Positions 35,120 through 42,603 of a stretch of 64,000 bases of DNA are shown here, piece after piece. Numbering within the stretch: position 1 is the stretch's first letter; each line of letters starts with the position of its first letter. The position numbers were made by a program, and so were the translations under genes. The stretch is from Clostridiales bacterium. Lineage in GTDB: Bacteria > Bacillota > Clostridia > Oscillospirales > Acutalibacteraceae. The notes beneath the pieces are model-generated. The model worked only from the letters and a program-made list of their open reading frames with translations, ran no database searches and was not told the DNA's origin. The stretch spans positions 186,001 to 250,000 of the forward strand of contig JAGZMM010000005.1 of assembly GCA_018364155.1 (NCBI GenBank), in the 5' to 3' direction.

Positions 35120-35149
35120 ACTATAGCGTTATATAGTCAATTCTATAAC
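35120..35149. promoter_or_regulatory. Overlapping dyads between the SLOG-like and XRE genes
   Basis: ACTATA-N6-TATAGT (35120-35137) and GTTATA-N10-TATAAC (35128-35149) interlock in a 90-bp divergent region. This fits operators for the adjacent XRE protein (inference). Confidence 0.4.
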
Positions 35150-35158
35150 TGTAATCTT

Positions 35159-35186
35159 TTGACTGAAATTCGTTTACTATTATAGC
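35159..35186 (+). promoter_or_regulatory. Promoter of the first XRE gene
   Basis: TTGACT, 16-bp spacer, TATAGC, about 17 bp before the ATG; it lies just after the dyads. Confidence 0.55.
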
Positions 35187-35203
35187 AAAAGGGAGGGACG
35201 TTG

Positions 35204-35506
35204 ATGGATGTTGCGAATCGCCTGAGAACGTTGCGTCTTTTAAAAGGGCTGTCCGTCAATGCCCTTGCTGACCGTGCGGGATTATCCCAAAGCTTTGTCA
35301 GAGAAATTGAAAAGGGAAATAAAAATCCCACCGTCGAAAGCATAGAATTGCTTTGCCATGCGCTGGAGTTGCCGGTGGTTGATTTCTTCAGTGACCTCTC
35401 GATGCAGAGCCTTTTAAATGATGAGGTAGTACAGACGGTATACCGTTTGTCTGCCGAGCAGAGAACGCTGCTTATGTCTCTTGTAAAGAGTATGTTAGGA
35501 GAATGA
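35204..35506 (+). CDS. XRE-family helix-turn-helix regulator
   Basis: A 100-residue Cro/CI-type DNA-binding protein. The HTH spans about residues 5-60 (RLRTLRLLKGLSVNALADRAGLSQSFVREIEKGNKNPTVESIELL), with a short helical tail (TVYRLSAEQRTLLMSLVKSML) likely for dimerisation. GGAGGG precedes the ATG. It probably controls its own promoter or the divergent SLOG-like gene. The inter-genic dyads fit this, but the target is not known. Confidence 0.88.
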   Translation: MDVANRLRTLRLLKGLSVNALADRAGLSQSFVREIEKGNKNPTVESIELLCHALELPVVDFFSDLSMQSLLNDEVVQTVYRLSAEQRTLLMSLVKSMLGE

Positions 35507-35563
35507 GCAGCCCATCCATACGCATATGCAAAAACGTGGATTGTTTTTGTTTGCTGCCTGCCT

Positions 35564-35572
35564 TGCTATAAT
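35564..35572 (+). promoter_or_regulatory. Extended -10 promoter of the second XRE gene
   Basis: TGCTATAAT 21 bp before the ATG at 35594; no good -35 box. Confidence 0.5.
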
Positions 35573-35593
35573 AGTCGTGAGGTGATGGCAAAG

Positions 35594-35812
35594 ATGGATC
35601 GGTTGATTGAGGTAGGGCTGAACATTGCCTATTACCGCAAGCTGCGGGGGATGACCCAGTTTGAATTGGCGGAAAAGGCGTTTATCTGCCGCACTCATTT
35701 GAGTAAAATCGAAGCGCCGAATTTGAAAACAGCATTCTCCATGATGACTCTGTTCGATTTGGCGGATGCGCTGGAAGTTCCGCCTTACAAGCTGTTGGAA
35801 TATAAAGACTGA
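35594..35812 (+). CDS. Small XRE-family regulator
   Basis: A 72-residue stand-alone Cro/CI helix-turn-helix (GLNIAYYRKLRGMTQFELAEKAFICRTHLSKIEAP). It has no extra domain. AGGTGATGG lies about 8 bases before the ATG at 35594; the earlier GTG and ATG (35582, 35585) are too close to that site. It follows the other XRE gene by 87 bp and has its own promoter, so it may be regulated separately. Confidence 0.82.
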   Translation: MDRLIEVGLNIAYYRKLRGMTQFELAEKAFICRTHLSKIEAPNLKTAFSMMTLFDLADALEVPPYKLLEYKD

Positions 35813-35847
35813 AAAGAGGAGCCAGACGTATGTCTGGCTCCTCTTTT
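35812..35847. terminator. Bidirectional terminator between XRE gene and leuD
   Basis: A perfect 16-bp stem AAAAGAGGAGCCAGAC with a GTAT loop between convergent genes. Confidence 0.9.
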
Positions 35848-35878
35848 GTAATCCTCTGTTATGCAGTTTTGCCGATCA

Positions 35879-36373
35879 TTATTTATGCAGCCGGTCGGAG
35901 ATGGAATTGAGCAGGCCGCCCTTTTCGATGATGTTCTGAATAAAGGGCGGGAAGGGTTCCGCCTGGAAGGTCTTGCCCGTGGTTAGGTCGGTAATGATGC
36001 CGGTGGAGAAGTCCACGCTCAGCTCATCGCCAGCTTGGATCTGCTGCACCGCTTCGTCACATTCCAGGATGGCAAGGCCGATGTTGATGGCGTTGCGGTA
36101 GAAAATGCGGGCGAAGCTGGAGGCGATGACACAGGAAACGCCGGACGCCTTGATGGCGATGGGGGCGTGTTCCCGGGAAGAACCACAGCCGAAGTTCTTC
36201 TGGGCTACAATGATGTCGCCGGGCTTCACTTTGGAGACAAAGCTCTTGTCGATGTCCTCCATGCAGTGAGCCGCCAGCTCTTTGTGGGACGAGGTGTTCA
36301 GATACCGGGCGGGGATAATCACGTCGGTATCCACATTGTCGCCGTATTTATGGACGAAGCCTTGCACCTTCAT
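35879..36373 (-). CDS. leuD: 3-isopropylmalate dehydratase small subunit
   Basis: A 164-residue swivel-domain subunit of the aconitase family, with DVIIPARYLNTS, the substrate loop GCGSSREHAPIA and SFARIFYRNAINIGL. With LeuC it isomerises 2- to 3-isopropylmalate in leucine synthesis. Length is that of the short clostridial/archaeal type. It follows leuC by 15 bp. leuA and leuB are not in the window. Related homologues act on citramalate or homoaconitate; the leucine role is the most likely. Confidence 0.92.
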   Translation of the reverse strand: MKVQGFVHKYGDNVDTDVIIPARYLNTSSHKELAAHCMEDIDKSFVSKVKPGDIIVAQKNFGCGSSREHAPIAIKASGVSCVIASSFARIFYRNAINIGLAILECDEAVQQIQAGDELSVDFSTGIITDLTTGKTFQAEPFPPFIQNIIEKGGLLNSISDRLHK

Positions 36374-36388
36374 ATCAACGCGCCTCCT

Positions 36389-37648
36389 TTATATTTTCGC
36401 CGGATCGGTGATAAAACCGGTCACCGCGCTGGCCGCCGCCACCGCCGGGCTGCTTAAGTACACTTCCGATTCCACATGCCCCATACGGCCCACAAAATTG
36501 CGGTTGGTAGTGGAGATGGCGCGCTCGCCCTTGGCGAGAATGCCCATATGCCCGCCCAGGCAGGGGCCGCAGGTGGGGGTGGAAACCACCGCGCCGGCCT
36601 TGATAAAGTCCTCAATCAGGCCCTCGTGCAGCGCGTCGAGATAAATCTGCTGGGTGCCAGGGAAAATGATGCAGCGTACGTCCCTGGCCACCTTGCGGCC
36701 CCGCAGAATAGCGGCGGCGGCACGCAGATCGGTAATGCGGCCGTTGGTGCACGAGCCGATGACCGCCTGATCAATCTTGATTTTGCCCACTTCGTCGATG
36801 GTGCGGGTGTTTTCCGGCAAATGAGGGAAGGCGACGGTGGGACGCAGCGTGTTCAAATCAATGTCCACCACCCGGTCGTACTCAGCGTCTGCGTCGGCCT
36901 CGTATTTCACCGGGCTGCGCTGGAACCGGTCCTTGCAATAGGCCATGGTCACCTCATCGACCGGGAAGATACCGTTTTTGGCGCCCGCTTCGATGGCCAT
37001 ATTGGCGATGCACAGGCGGTCGTCGATGTTGAGAGCCGCCACGCCCTCGCCGGTAAACTCCAGCGACTGGTAGAGCGCCCCGTCTACACCGATCAGGCCA
37101 ATCAAATGCAAGATCACATCCTTGCCCGACACATACTCCGGCAGGGTCCCGGTGAGATTCACCTTGATGGCCGTGGGAACCTTGAACCAGGCCCGGCCGG
37201 TGGCCATACCAGCGGCCATGTCGGTGGAACCGACGCCGGTGGAGAAAGCGCCCAACGCTCCGTAGGTGCAGGTGTGGGAGTCCGCGCCGATGACCAGGTC
37301 GCCCGGGCCCACTAGGCCCTTCTCCGGCAGGAGAGCGTGCTCGATGCCCATTTCGCCCACGTCGAAGTAATTGAGCACGTCGTACTTGCGGGCAAAGGTG
37401 CGCACCTTTTTGGTCTGCTCCGCCGCCTTGATGTCCTTGTTTGGAGTAAAGTGGTCCATGACCAGAGCCACCCGCTCGGTGTCGAAGACACCGGCTCCAC
37501 CGCAGCGCTCAAACTCATTGATGGCTACCGGCGTGGTAATGTCGTTGCCCAGTACCAGGTCCAGCTTTGCTTCAATCAGCTGGCCGGCCTTTACTTCATC
37601 GAGACCGGCGTGCGCCGCCAGGATTTTTTGCGACATGGTCATTCCCAT
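36389..37648 (-). CDS. leuC: 3-isopropylmalate dehydratase large subunit
   Basis: A 419-residue aconitase-family large subunit that carries a [4Fe-4S] cluster. Cluster cysteines appear in IGSCTNGR and in TPTCGPCLG. GADSHTCTYGALGAFSTGVGSTDMA is the substrate-site signature. The 419-residue length fits the clostridial/archaeal type. The ATG at 37648 has GGGAGG upstream; the frame is open further, through two hairpins, but that is not needed. No promoter was found between it and rpmA, so transcription may come by read-through. Confidence 0.93.
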   Translation of the reverse strand: MGMTMSQKILAAHAGLDEVKAGQLIEAKLDLVLGNDITTPVAINEFERCGGAGVFDTERVALVMDHFTPNKDIKAAEQTKKVRTFARKYDVLNYFDVGEMGIEHALLPEKGLVGPGDLVIGADSHTCTYGALGAFSTGVGSTDMAAGMATGRAWFKVPTAIKVNLTGTLPEYVSGKDVILHLIGLIGVDGALYQSLEFTGEGVAALNIDDRLCIANMAIEAGAKNGIFPVDEVTMAYCKDRFQRSPVKYEADADAEYDRVVDIDLNTLRPTVAFPHLPENTRTIDEVGKIKIDQAVIGSCTNGRITDLRAAAAILRGRKVARDVRCIIFPGTQQIYLDALHEGLIEDFIKAGAVVSTPTCGPCLGGHMGILAKGERAISTTNRNFVGRMGHVESEVYLSSPAVAAASAVTGFITDPAKI

Positions 37649-37664
37649 AAAATCTGCCTCCCTT

Positions 37665-37685
37665 AAAAATGCAGGCATTCCTGCA
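37665..37685 (-). terminator. Short terminator-like hairpin before leuC
   Basis: Minus strand: TGCAGG-AATG-CCTGCA followed by TTTTT, 17 bp before the leuC ATG. It is small, but it sits where an attenuator would be. Confidence 0.4.
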
Positions 37686-37701
37686 ACAAAATCGATATAC
37701 A

Positions 37702-37731
37702 AAAATCCCGAGCATTTATGCCCGGGATTTT
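37702..37731 (-). terminator. Terminator of the rplU-prp-rpmA operon
   Basis: Minus strand: AAAATCCCGGGC pairs with GCTCGGGATTTT (one G-U), followed by TTG. Confidence 0.75.
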
Positions 37732-37753
37732 CAAATCAAGAAACGAAAAAGAA

Positions 37754-38038
37754 TTACTGCTCCACCGCGTAGACGCTGACCTTCTTGCGGTCGCGGCCGA
37801 GACGCTCGAACTTGACCTTGCCGTCAACCAGCGCGAACAGCGTGTCGTCCGAACCGATGCCGACGTTCGTACCCGGATGGATGTGGGTGCCGCGCTGACG
37901 AACCAGAATGTTGCCCGCGAGAACGAACTGACCGTCCGCACGCTTGGCGCCGAGACGCTTGGACTCGGAATCACGGCCGTTCTTGGTGGAACCCATTCCC
38001 TTTTTATGTGCAAAAAGCTGAATGTTAATGGTAAGCAT
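37754..38038 (-). CDS. rpmA: 50S ribosomal protein L27, with cleavable N-terminal extension
   Basis: A 94-residue bL27. The conserved core AHKKGMGSTKNGRDSESKRLG is preceded by the Firmicute extension MLTINIQLF; in this group the protease Prp cuts after the F, exposing the Ala that reaches the peptidyl-transferase centre. RGTHIHPGTNVGIGSDDTL completes the family. The Prp gene lies directly upstream with a 5-bp gap, as usual for these organisms. Confidence 0.98.
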   Translation of the reverse strand: MLTINIQLFAHKKGMGSTKNGRDSESKRLGAKRADGQFVLAGNILVRQRGTHIHPGTNVGIGSDDTLFALVDGKVKFERLGRDRKKVSVYAVEQ

Positions 38039-38043
38039 GTGTG

Positions 38044-38358
38044 TTACACCTCCGTAATATCAATTGTTAAATAGGCGGGATATTGCTTTTGAAGCTCGCT
38101 TAGATGAAGCTTCAGCCCCTCTAAAATCGTCACTGCCAAATCACAGGCCGACAAGAGGGAAAAACGGAAGCAAGCGTCGGAAACCTCCGCCTGCGCCGGA
38201 GAAGAAAGCACCTCGGTGATGGTATTGGCCGCCATATAAGCGGCGGAGGAAACGGCGGCACAGACAATGTCCTCGCCTTCCTGCGCATACCCGGCGTGGC
38301 CGAGCATCGTAAACCCGCACAGCTTGCCGTTCCGATGGTTAAAACGCACCTTGGTCAT
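38044..38358 (-). CDS. prp: Ribosomal-processing cysteine protease Prp
   Basis: A 104-residue Prp (YsxB). The catalytic His is in GHAGYA and the catalytic Cys is in DIVCAAVS, 12 residues on. It cleaves the N-terminal extension of L27 (and of phage homologues). Position between rplU and rpmA with gaps of 5-6 bp gives a single operon. Length is normal. Confidence 0.94.
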   Translation of the reverse strand: MTKVRFNHRNGKLCGFTMLGHAGYAQEGEDIVCAAVSSAAYMAANTITEVLSSPAQAEVSDACFRFSLLSACDLAVTILEGLKLHLSELQKQYPAYLTIDITEV

Positions 38359-38364
38359 AAAAGC

Positions 38365-38676
38365 TTAGGCGTTGATGGCTTCGATCTGCACCTTGGTATA
38401 GGGCTGTCTATGACCCATCTTGCGCTTCTCGCCCTTCTTGGGCTTATAGGTGAAGACGGTGATCTTCTTGGACTTGCCGTTCTTAATAACCTTCGCGGAT
38501 ACGGTCGCACCGTCGACATAAGGGTTGCCGGTCTTGATCCCGTCGTCCGAACCGATGGCGATAACCTTAGTGAAGCTATACTCGGACGCGTCCTCTGCGC
38601 CCAGCTTTTCGACGAAGATCTCGTCGCCCACGGAAACCTTGTACTGTTTTCCGCCTGTTTCAATAATTGCGTACAT
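38365..38676 (-). CDS. rplU: 50S ribosomal protein L21
   Basis: A 103-residue bL21. MYAIIETGGKQYKVSVGDEIFVEKL at the start and VFTYKPKKGEKRKMGHRQPYTKVQIE at the end are family hallmarks. First gene of rplU-prp-rpmA, behind a leader matching the L21 autoregulatory element. Confidence 0.98.
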   Translation of the reverse strand: MYAIIETGGKQYKVSVGDEIFVEKLGAEDASEYSFTKVIAIGSDDGIKTGNPYVDGATVSAKVIKNGKSKKITVFTYKPKKGEKRKMGHRQPYTKVQIEAINA

Positions 38677-38766
38677 GAAAGGATGGCACCTACTTTACAA
38701 TAGACTCGCTAGTTCCCAGGCGGGACAGGATGTCCGCTTTGTGTAAGCCCGGAATATGCGGCTAAA
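38677..38766 (-). promoter_or_regulatory. Ribosomal protein L21 leader
   Basis: The 5' leader, read on the minus strand, contains CTAGCGAGTCTATTGTAAAG and then TAGGTGCC just before rplU. This resembles the conserved Firmicute L21 leader (GCGAG...TATTGTAAAGgAGGTGC), through which L21 is thought to repress its own operon. A hairpin from GCGGACA/TGTCCCGC lies upstream of it. Recognised from memory of the consensus, not by a covariance search. Confidence 0.75.
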
Positions 38767-38768
38767 CG

Positions 38769-38797
38769 AGTATAGCACAAACCATGGAAAAAGTCAA
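38769..38797 (-). promoter_or_regulatory. Promoter of the rplU operon
   Basis: Minus strand: TTGACT (38797-38792), 17-bp spacer, TATACT (38774-38769), with an extended TGC before the -10. A strong promoter, as expected for ribosomal genes. Confidence 0.88.
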
Positions 38798-38810
38798 ACA
38801 AAAAAGTCGG

Positions 38811-39668
38811 TTAACAAAGGCCGTTTTGCAGCTTGGCGGCCATGAGAGTGTTCTTCATCAGCATGGCGATGGTCATGGGTCCTACCCCGCCGGGCACCGG
38901 CGTGATGCAGCCGGCAACCGGCTCCACCGAAGCAAAATCCACGTCGCCGCAAAGCTTGCCGTTTTCGTCCCGGTTCATCCCCACGTCGATCACTGCGGCG
39001 CCGGGCTTGACAAAGTCCGCCGTGACGAATTTCGCTTTGCCGATAGCGGCCACCAGAATGTCCGCTTCCCGGCAGACAGCCGGCAGGTCCTTCGTATGGG
39101 AGTGGCAGATGGTGACGGTGGCATTTTTGTGCATCAGCAGCATGGCCTGGGGTTTGCCCACAATGTTGCTGCGGCCGATGACCACCGCACGCTTGCCGTC
39201 GATGTCCACATGGGCGGCGTCCAGCAGTTCCATGACGCCTGCAGGGGTGCAGGGAAGAAAATGAAAATCGCCGATCATGATGCGCCCCACGTTTTCGGGC
39301 AGGAAGGCATCCACGTCCTTTAACGGAGAGATGGCATGGATGACCGCCTGTTCGTCCAGGTGTTTCGGAAGGGGCAGCTGCACCAGGATGCCGTGGATAT
39401 CTTCACGCTTATTTAGGCCGTCGATGAGGCCAAGCAGATGCTCAAGGGTGGTGTCTGCGGGAAGGGCGTGCTCCTCCGAATAAAATCCAACTGCTGCGCA
39501 GGCTTTTTTCTTGTTGTTGACATAGACACGGGAAGCTGGGTCATCTCCCACGATGACCACAGCCAGCCCCGGTGTAATCCCCTTTTGTTCCTTTAAAGCC
39601 GCAGCCTCCTGGGCGACTCGTTCTTTTACGCTGGCGGAAACCGCCTTGCCGTCGATTATCGTTGCCAT
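38811..39668 (-). CDS. folD: Bifunctional methylenetetrahydrofolate dehydrogenase/cyclohydrolase FolD
   Basis: A 285-residue FolD that interconverts methylene-, methenyl- and formyl-tetrahydrofolate with NADP. The Lys of the YVNNKKKA motif, the PLPKHLDEQAVIHAISPLKDVDAF signature and GRSNIVGKPQAMLLM are clear; PVPGGVGPMTIAMLM is at the C-terminus. The start chosen (ATG at 39668, ATIIDGKAVS) matches the family N-terminus; AAAGGATG precedes it. It ends 14 bp before the rplU promoter. It supplies one-carbon units for the purine pathway, fitting purL upstream. Confidence 0.95.
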   Translation of the reverse strand: MATIIDGKAVSASVKERVAQEAAALKEQKGITPGLAVVIVGDDPASRVYVNNKKKACAAVGFYSEEHALPADTTLEHLLGLIDGLNKREDIHGILVQLPLPKHLDEQAVIHAISPLKDVDAFLPENVGRIMIGDFHFLPCTPAGVMELLDAAHVDIDGKRAVVIGRSNIVGKPQAMLLMHKNATVTICHSHTKDLPAVCREADILVAAIGKAKFVTADFVKPGAAVIDVGMNRDENGKLCGDVDFASVEPVAGCITPVPGGVGPMTIAMLMKNTLMAAKLQNGLC

Positions 39669-39761
39669 TGCTCTCATCATCCTTTCCGCCGGTTTTTCCC
39701 GGCTCTGCATTATGTACAGAGAATGGGAAGGAGCGCTTTTTGGCCCCTTCCCAGCATAACC

Positions 39762-41267
39762 TTACGATTTTTCTTCGTCCTGCGAGTCGGTGTGTTCGGC
39801 TTGTGCATTTGCGTCGCTGGATGTTTCCTGAATGCAGTCAGCGTTTTCCTCGTCCTGGGCTTCCTGTTCACGAAGAAGCTGTTCGCATTCGGCGGCCGTT
39901 TCCTCGCACTCCGTCCGCTCCGCTTCCAGCGCTGTTTTCTTTTCTAAGTCTTCCTCGGTATCGCTTAGAGCGGCGATTTCCTCTTCGAGCGCCTTGGCAC
40001 GGACATGCAGAGAATGGGCCTTCGCCTTTAACGCGGTGCGGTCGGCCTGCTTTTCTTCCTGTGCTTCCAGTTCTTCGGCTTTTTGCATGCAGTCCTTCGC
40101 CTGTCCCTCCAGCTCTATCGCCCGACGCTCCGCCTCTTCGGCACTTCTGCGGTATTCGTCCTCGTCGCTGTCTTCCTCTGTTTGGACTGCTTCTGCGTTT
40201 TCCGGTTCAGAGGCTTCTCCTGCGGTTTGCGGGGTGCTTTCGTCTGACTTTTCCTCCTCGGGAAGATCCCCGTCCTCCTGGGCAAGAAGGCGGTAGTGCT
40301 CCGCCTGCTCGCGCAGTTCTTTTGCCTGTGCGTTCAGTTCAGCCGCCCGCAGCCGCAGAGACTCCGGCGACTCTTCGTCTAAGTTGCCGAAGACCGGCAC
40401 ATAATCCGGCTCCAGCGGCTCTTTCAGCTTGATGCGGTGGAGAATCACAAAGTGTGCGATCAGCGCGCCCACAAAGGCCACTGCCGCCACCACCTGGGAT
40501 ACCCGAATGTAGGTGCCGGGGATGTAGAGGCTGTCGGTGCGCAGCCCTTCAATAAAGAAGCGGCCGAACCCATACCAGGCGGAGTACAAAAGGAAGATCT
40601 CGCCTTTGTACTTGCGGTGCTTGCTTAAGAAATGCAGCAGCAAAAACCCTAAGAGGCACCACAGGGATTCGTAGAGAAAGGTGGGATGCACCGGCTGTGT
40701 ATAATCCACGAAAATGCCTTCGTCCGCCAGAGTGGAGGAATTGGCGTAAAGCCAGGCGGAAATGCGGTTGCCGGTCATGCCCCAGGGCAGGTCCGTGTTG
40801 ACCCCGAAGGCCTCCTGATTGATAAAGTTGCCCCAGCGGCCGATGCCCTGGCCGATGAGAAAGCCTAAGGACGCCAGGTCAAAGGCACTGGGAATATCCA
40901 CCTTGCGCCACATGGCCATCAGCGCTCCAGCGCCCAGACCAAAGATGAGGCCGCCGTAGATGCCCAGTCCCCCTGACTTTAGGTCAAAAATAGACCAGAC
41001 GTCGGTAAATTCCTTCATGTTGAAGAGAACATAATAGAGCCGGGCGCCCACGATGCCGGCGATCACACCGACCAAAATTACGTCGATGAGCCGGTCGGGA
41101 TTCAGGCCGAACCGCTTGCAGCTTTTCATCGCGTAGAGAACGGCCAGCAGCATACCCAGCGCGATGATGATGCCGTACCAGTACACATGGAAATCGCCGA
41201 TGGAGAACGCGATGGGGTTGAGATCAATCTGAAACCCCAGCTTGGGGAATTCAATGGTATTCGTCAT
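39762..41267 (-). CDS. lgt: Prolipoprotein diacylglyceryl transferase with long acidic coiled-coil tail
   Basis: A 501-residue protein. Residues 1 to about 285 are a normal seven-helix Lgt: IVGARLYYVLFN, the signature GRWGNFINQEAFG, PWGMTG, HPTFLYESLWCLLGF and GFGRFFIEGLRTDSL. It transfers diacylglycerol to the lipobox Cys of exported prolipoproteins. Residues about 300-501 are an extra cytoplasmic tail, rich in Glu/Ala/Asp, with heptad-like coiled coil (LRLRAAELNAQAKELREQAE, LKAKAHSLHVRAKALEEEIA). Typical Lgt ends near 290 residues. AGGAGG precedes the ATG. The tail's role is unknown. Confidence 0.93.
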   Translation of the reverse strand: MTNTIEFPKLGFQIDLNPIAFSIGDFHVYWYGIIIALGMLLAVLYAMKSCKRFGLNPDRLIDVILVGVIAGIVGARLYYVLFNMKEFTDVWSIFDLKSGGLGIYGGLIFGLGAGALMAMWRKVDIPSAFDLASLGFLIGQGIGRWGNFINQEAFGVNTDLPWGMTGNRISAWLYANSSTLADEGIFVDYTQPVHPTFLYESLWCLLGFLLLHFLSKHRKYKGEIFLLYSAWYGFGRFFIEGLRTDSLYIPGTYIRVSQVVAAVAFVGALIAHFVILHRIKLKEPLEPDYVPVFGNLDEESPESLRLRAAELNAQAKELREQAEHYRLLAQEDGDLPEEEKSDESTPQTAGEASEPENAEAVQTEEDSDEDEYRRSAEEAERRAIELEGQAKDCMQKAEELEAQEEKQADRTALKAKAHSLHVRAKALEEEIAALSDTEEDLEKKTALEAERTECEETAAECEQLLREQEAQDEENADCIQETSSDANAQAEHTDSQDEEKS

Positions 41268-41334
41268 TCGCGTAGGTCCTCCTGTATGTTATGTAGGCCG
41301 GGCGGAAAACCCGGCAAAAATCCTTGCTTGCGGT

Positions 41335-42603
41335 TTATGCGGGAAGGATGGTGGAAAGAGCGCTGCGCTCCGGGCGCAGGCTTTCCATCAAACGGTTTTG
41401 TACCTGCTCGCAGGTCACGCGGCTCAAAACCTCCGCCGTGTCAAAGATCCCCCGTCCGGTAAAATGAGCGGAGGACAGGTTGTTGGCGATGCCCTCTACG
41501 CTGTCAAAGGCCATGACCGACAAACCGTACCGTTCCCGGCGGACCCGCTCGAAGGCATCCTTGTCAATGCCGTCCTTCTTGAGCCGCTCGATTTCCACTT
41601 TGACAGCCTCTGCCACCGCTTTGGGGTCCTTCGACTCCCCGGCGAACATGGCTGCGACATACCCCCGGCCCTCAAAGAGCTCGGTGCCGAAGCTTTCGTT
41701 AATGAGCTGTTCGTCCAGAAGCCTGCGATAGAGGGGAGAGGTTTTGCCGGCAATCAGTTCCAAGAGAAGCTCCCATTCCACCAAGGTCTGGGTATCCATT
41801 CCCTCCGCCTTGGGCGTTTCCTTATAGCCGAACATGAAAAGAGGCACCGAAACCGACAGCTTTTGCTCCACATGATCGGTCACAATTCCTTCCGGCTCCT
41901 CCTCAAAGGAACGCTCGATGACCGCGTCCGCAGAGGGCTTGAGTACCCTGTCGGCAATGGAGAGGACCTCTTTCGGGTCTACCTTGCCCGCTACGGCCAG
42001 CACCATGTTGTTGAGGTTATAAAAAGTGTGGTAGCACTTGTAGAGAAGGTCCGCGTCGATCTTGGCGATGGACTCTACGGTACCCGCAATGTCGATGCGC
42101 ACCGGATGGGTGTGGTACAGAGCGGTCAGAAGGTTAAACATGACCCGCCAGTTGGGCTCGTCGTCATACATACGGATTTCCTGGCCGATGATGCCCTGCT
42201 CTTTGTCCACCGTTTCCTTGGTAAAGTAAGGGGACTGGACGAAATCCAGCAGGATTTCCAGGGACGCGCCGAAATTCTCCGTGCAGGAGAAAAGGTAACA
42301 GGTTCGGTCAAAGGAGGTGAAAGCGTTTGCATTGGCGCCGGTGCGCGCATAGCGGGCAAAGGCGTCCTCGTCCTGGCTTTCAAAGAGCTTATGCTCGAGA
42401 AAATGGGCAATTCCCTCGGGTACCACCGTCCATTCCTGTTCGCCTTTGAGGCGGAAACGGGTGTCGATGGAACCGTAGCGAGTGCCGAAAATAGCGTAGG
42501 CCGACTGGTACCCTTCCTTGGGGTATACCAGGATTTTCAGCCCCGACGGATGGTCGTACTCGTAATAGCTTTCGTCCAGCAGGGCGCTTTTTACCACGTT
42601 CAC
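41335..42603 (-). CDS. M16-family zinc peptidase, YmfH-like
   Basis: A 422-residue M16 (pitrilysin/processing peptidase-like) protein. The inverted zinc motif HFLEH is present in GIAHFLEHKLFE, and ANAFTSFDRTCYLFSC follows. It pairs with the upstream YmfF-like protein, as in Bacillus ymfF-ymfH. Its GTG start overlaps the stop of that gene by 4 bp, implying translational coupling. Substrate unknown; M16 pairs often process peptides. Confidence 0.88.
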   Translation of the reverse strand: MNVVKSALLDESYYEYDHPSGLKILVYPKEGYQSAYAIFGTRYGSIDTRFRLKGEQEWTVVPEGIAHFLEHKLFESQDEDAFARYARTGANANAFTSFDRTCYLFSCTENFGASLEILLDFVQSPYFTKETVDKEQGIIGQEIRMYDDEPNWRVMFNLLTALYHTHPVRIDIAGTVESIAKIDADLLYKCYHTFYNLNNMVLAVAGKVDPKEVLSIADRVLKPSADAVIERSFEEEPEGIVTDHVEQKLSVSVPLFMFGYKETPKAEGMDTQTLVEWELLLELIAGKTSPLYRRLLDEQLINESFGTELFEGRGYVAAMFAGESKDPKAVAEAVKVEIERLKKDGIDKDAFERVRRERYGLSVMAFDSVEGIANNLSSAHFTGRGIFDTAEVLSRVTCEQVQNRLMESLRPERSALSTILPA

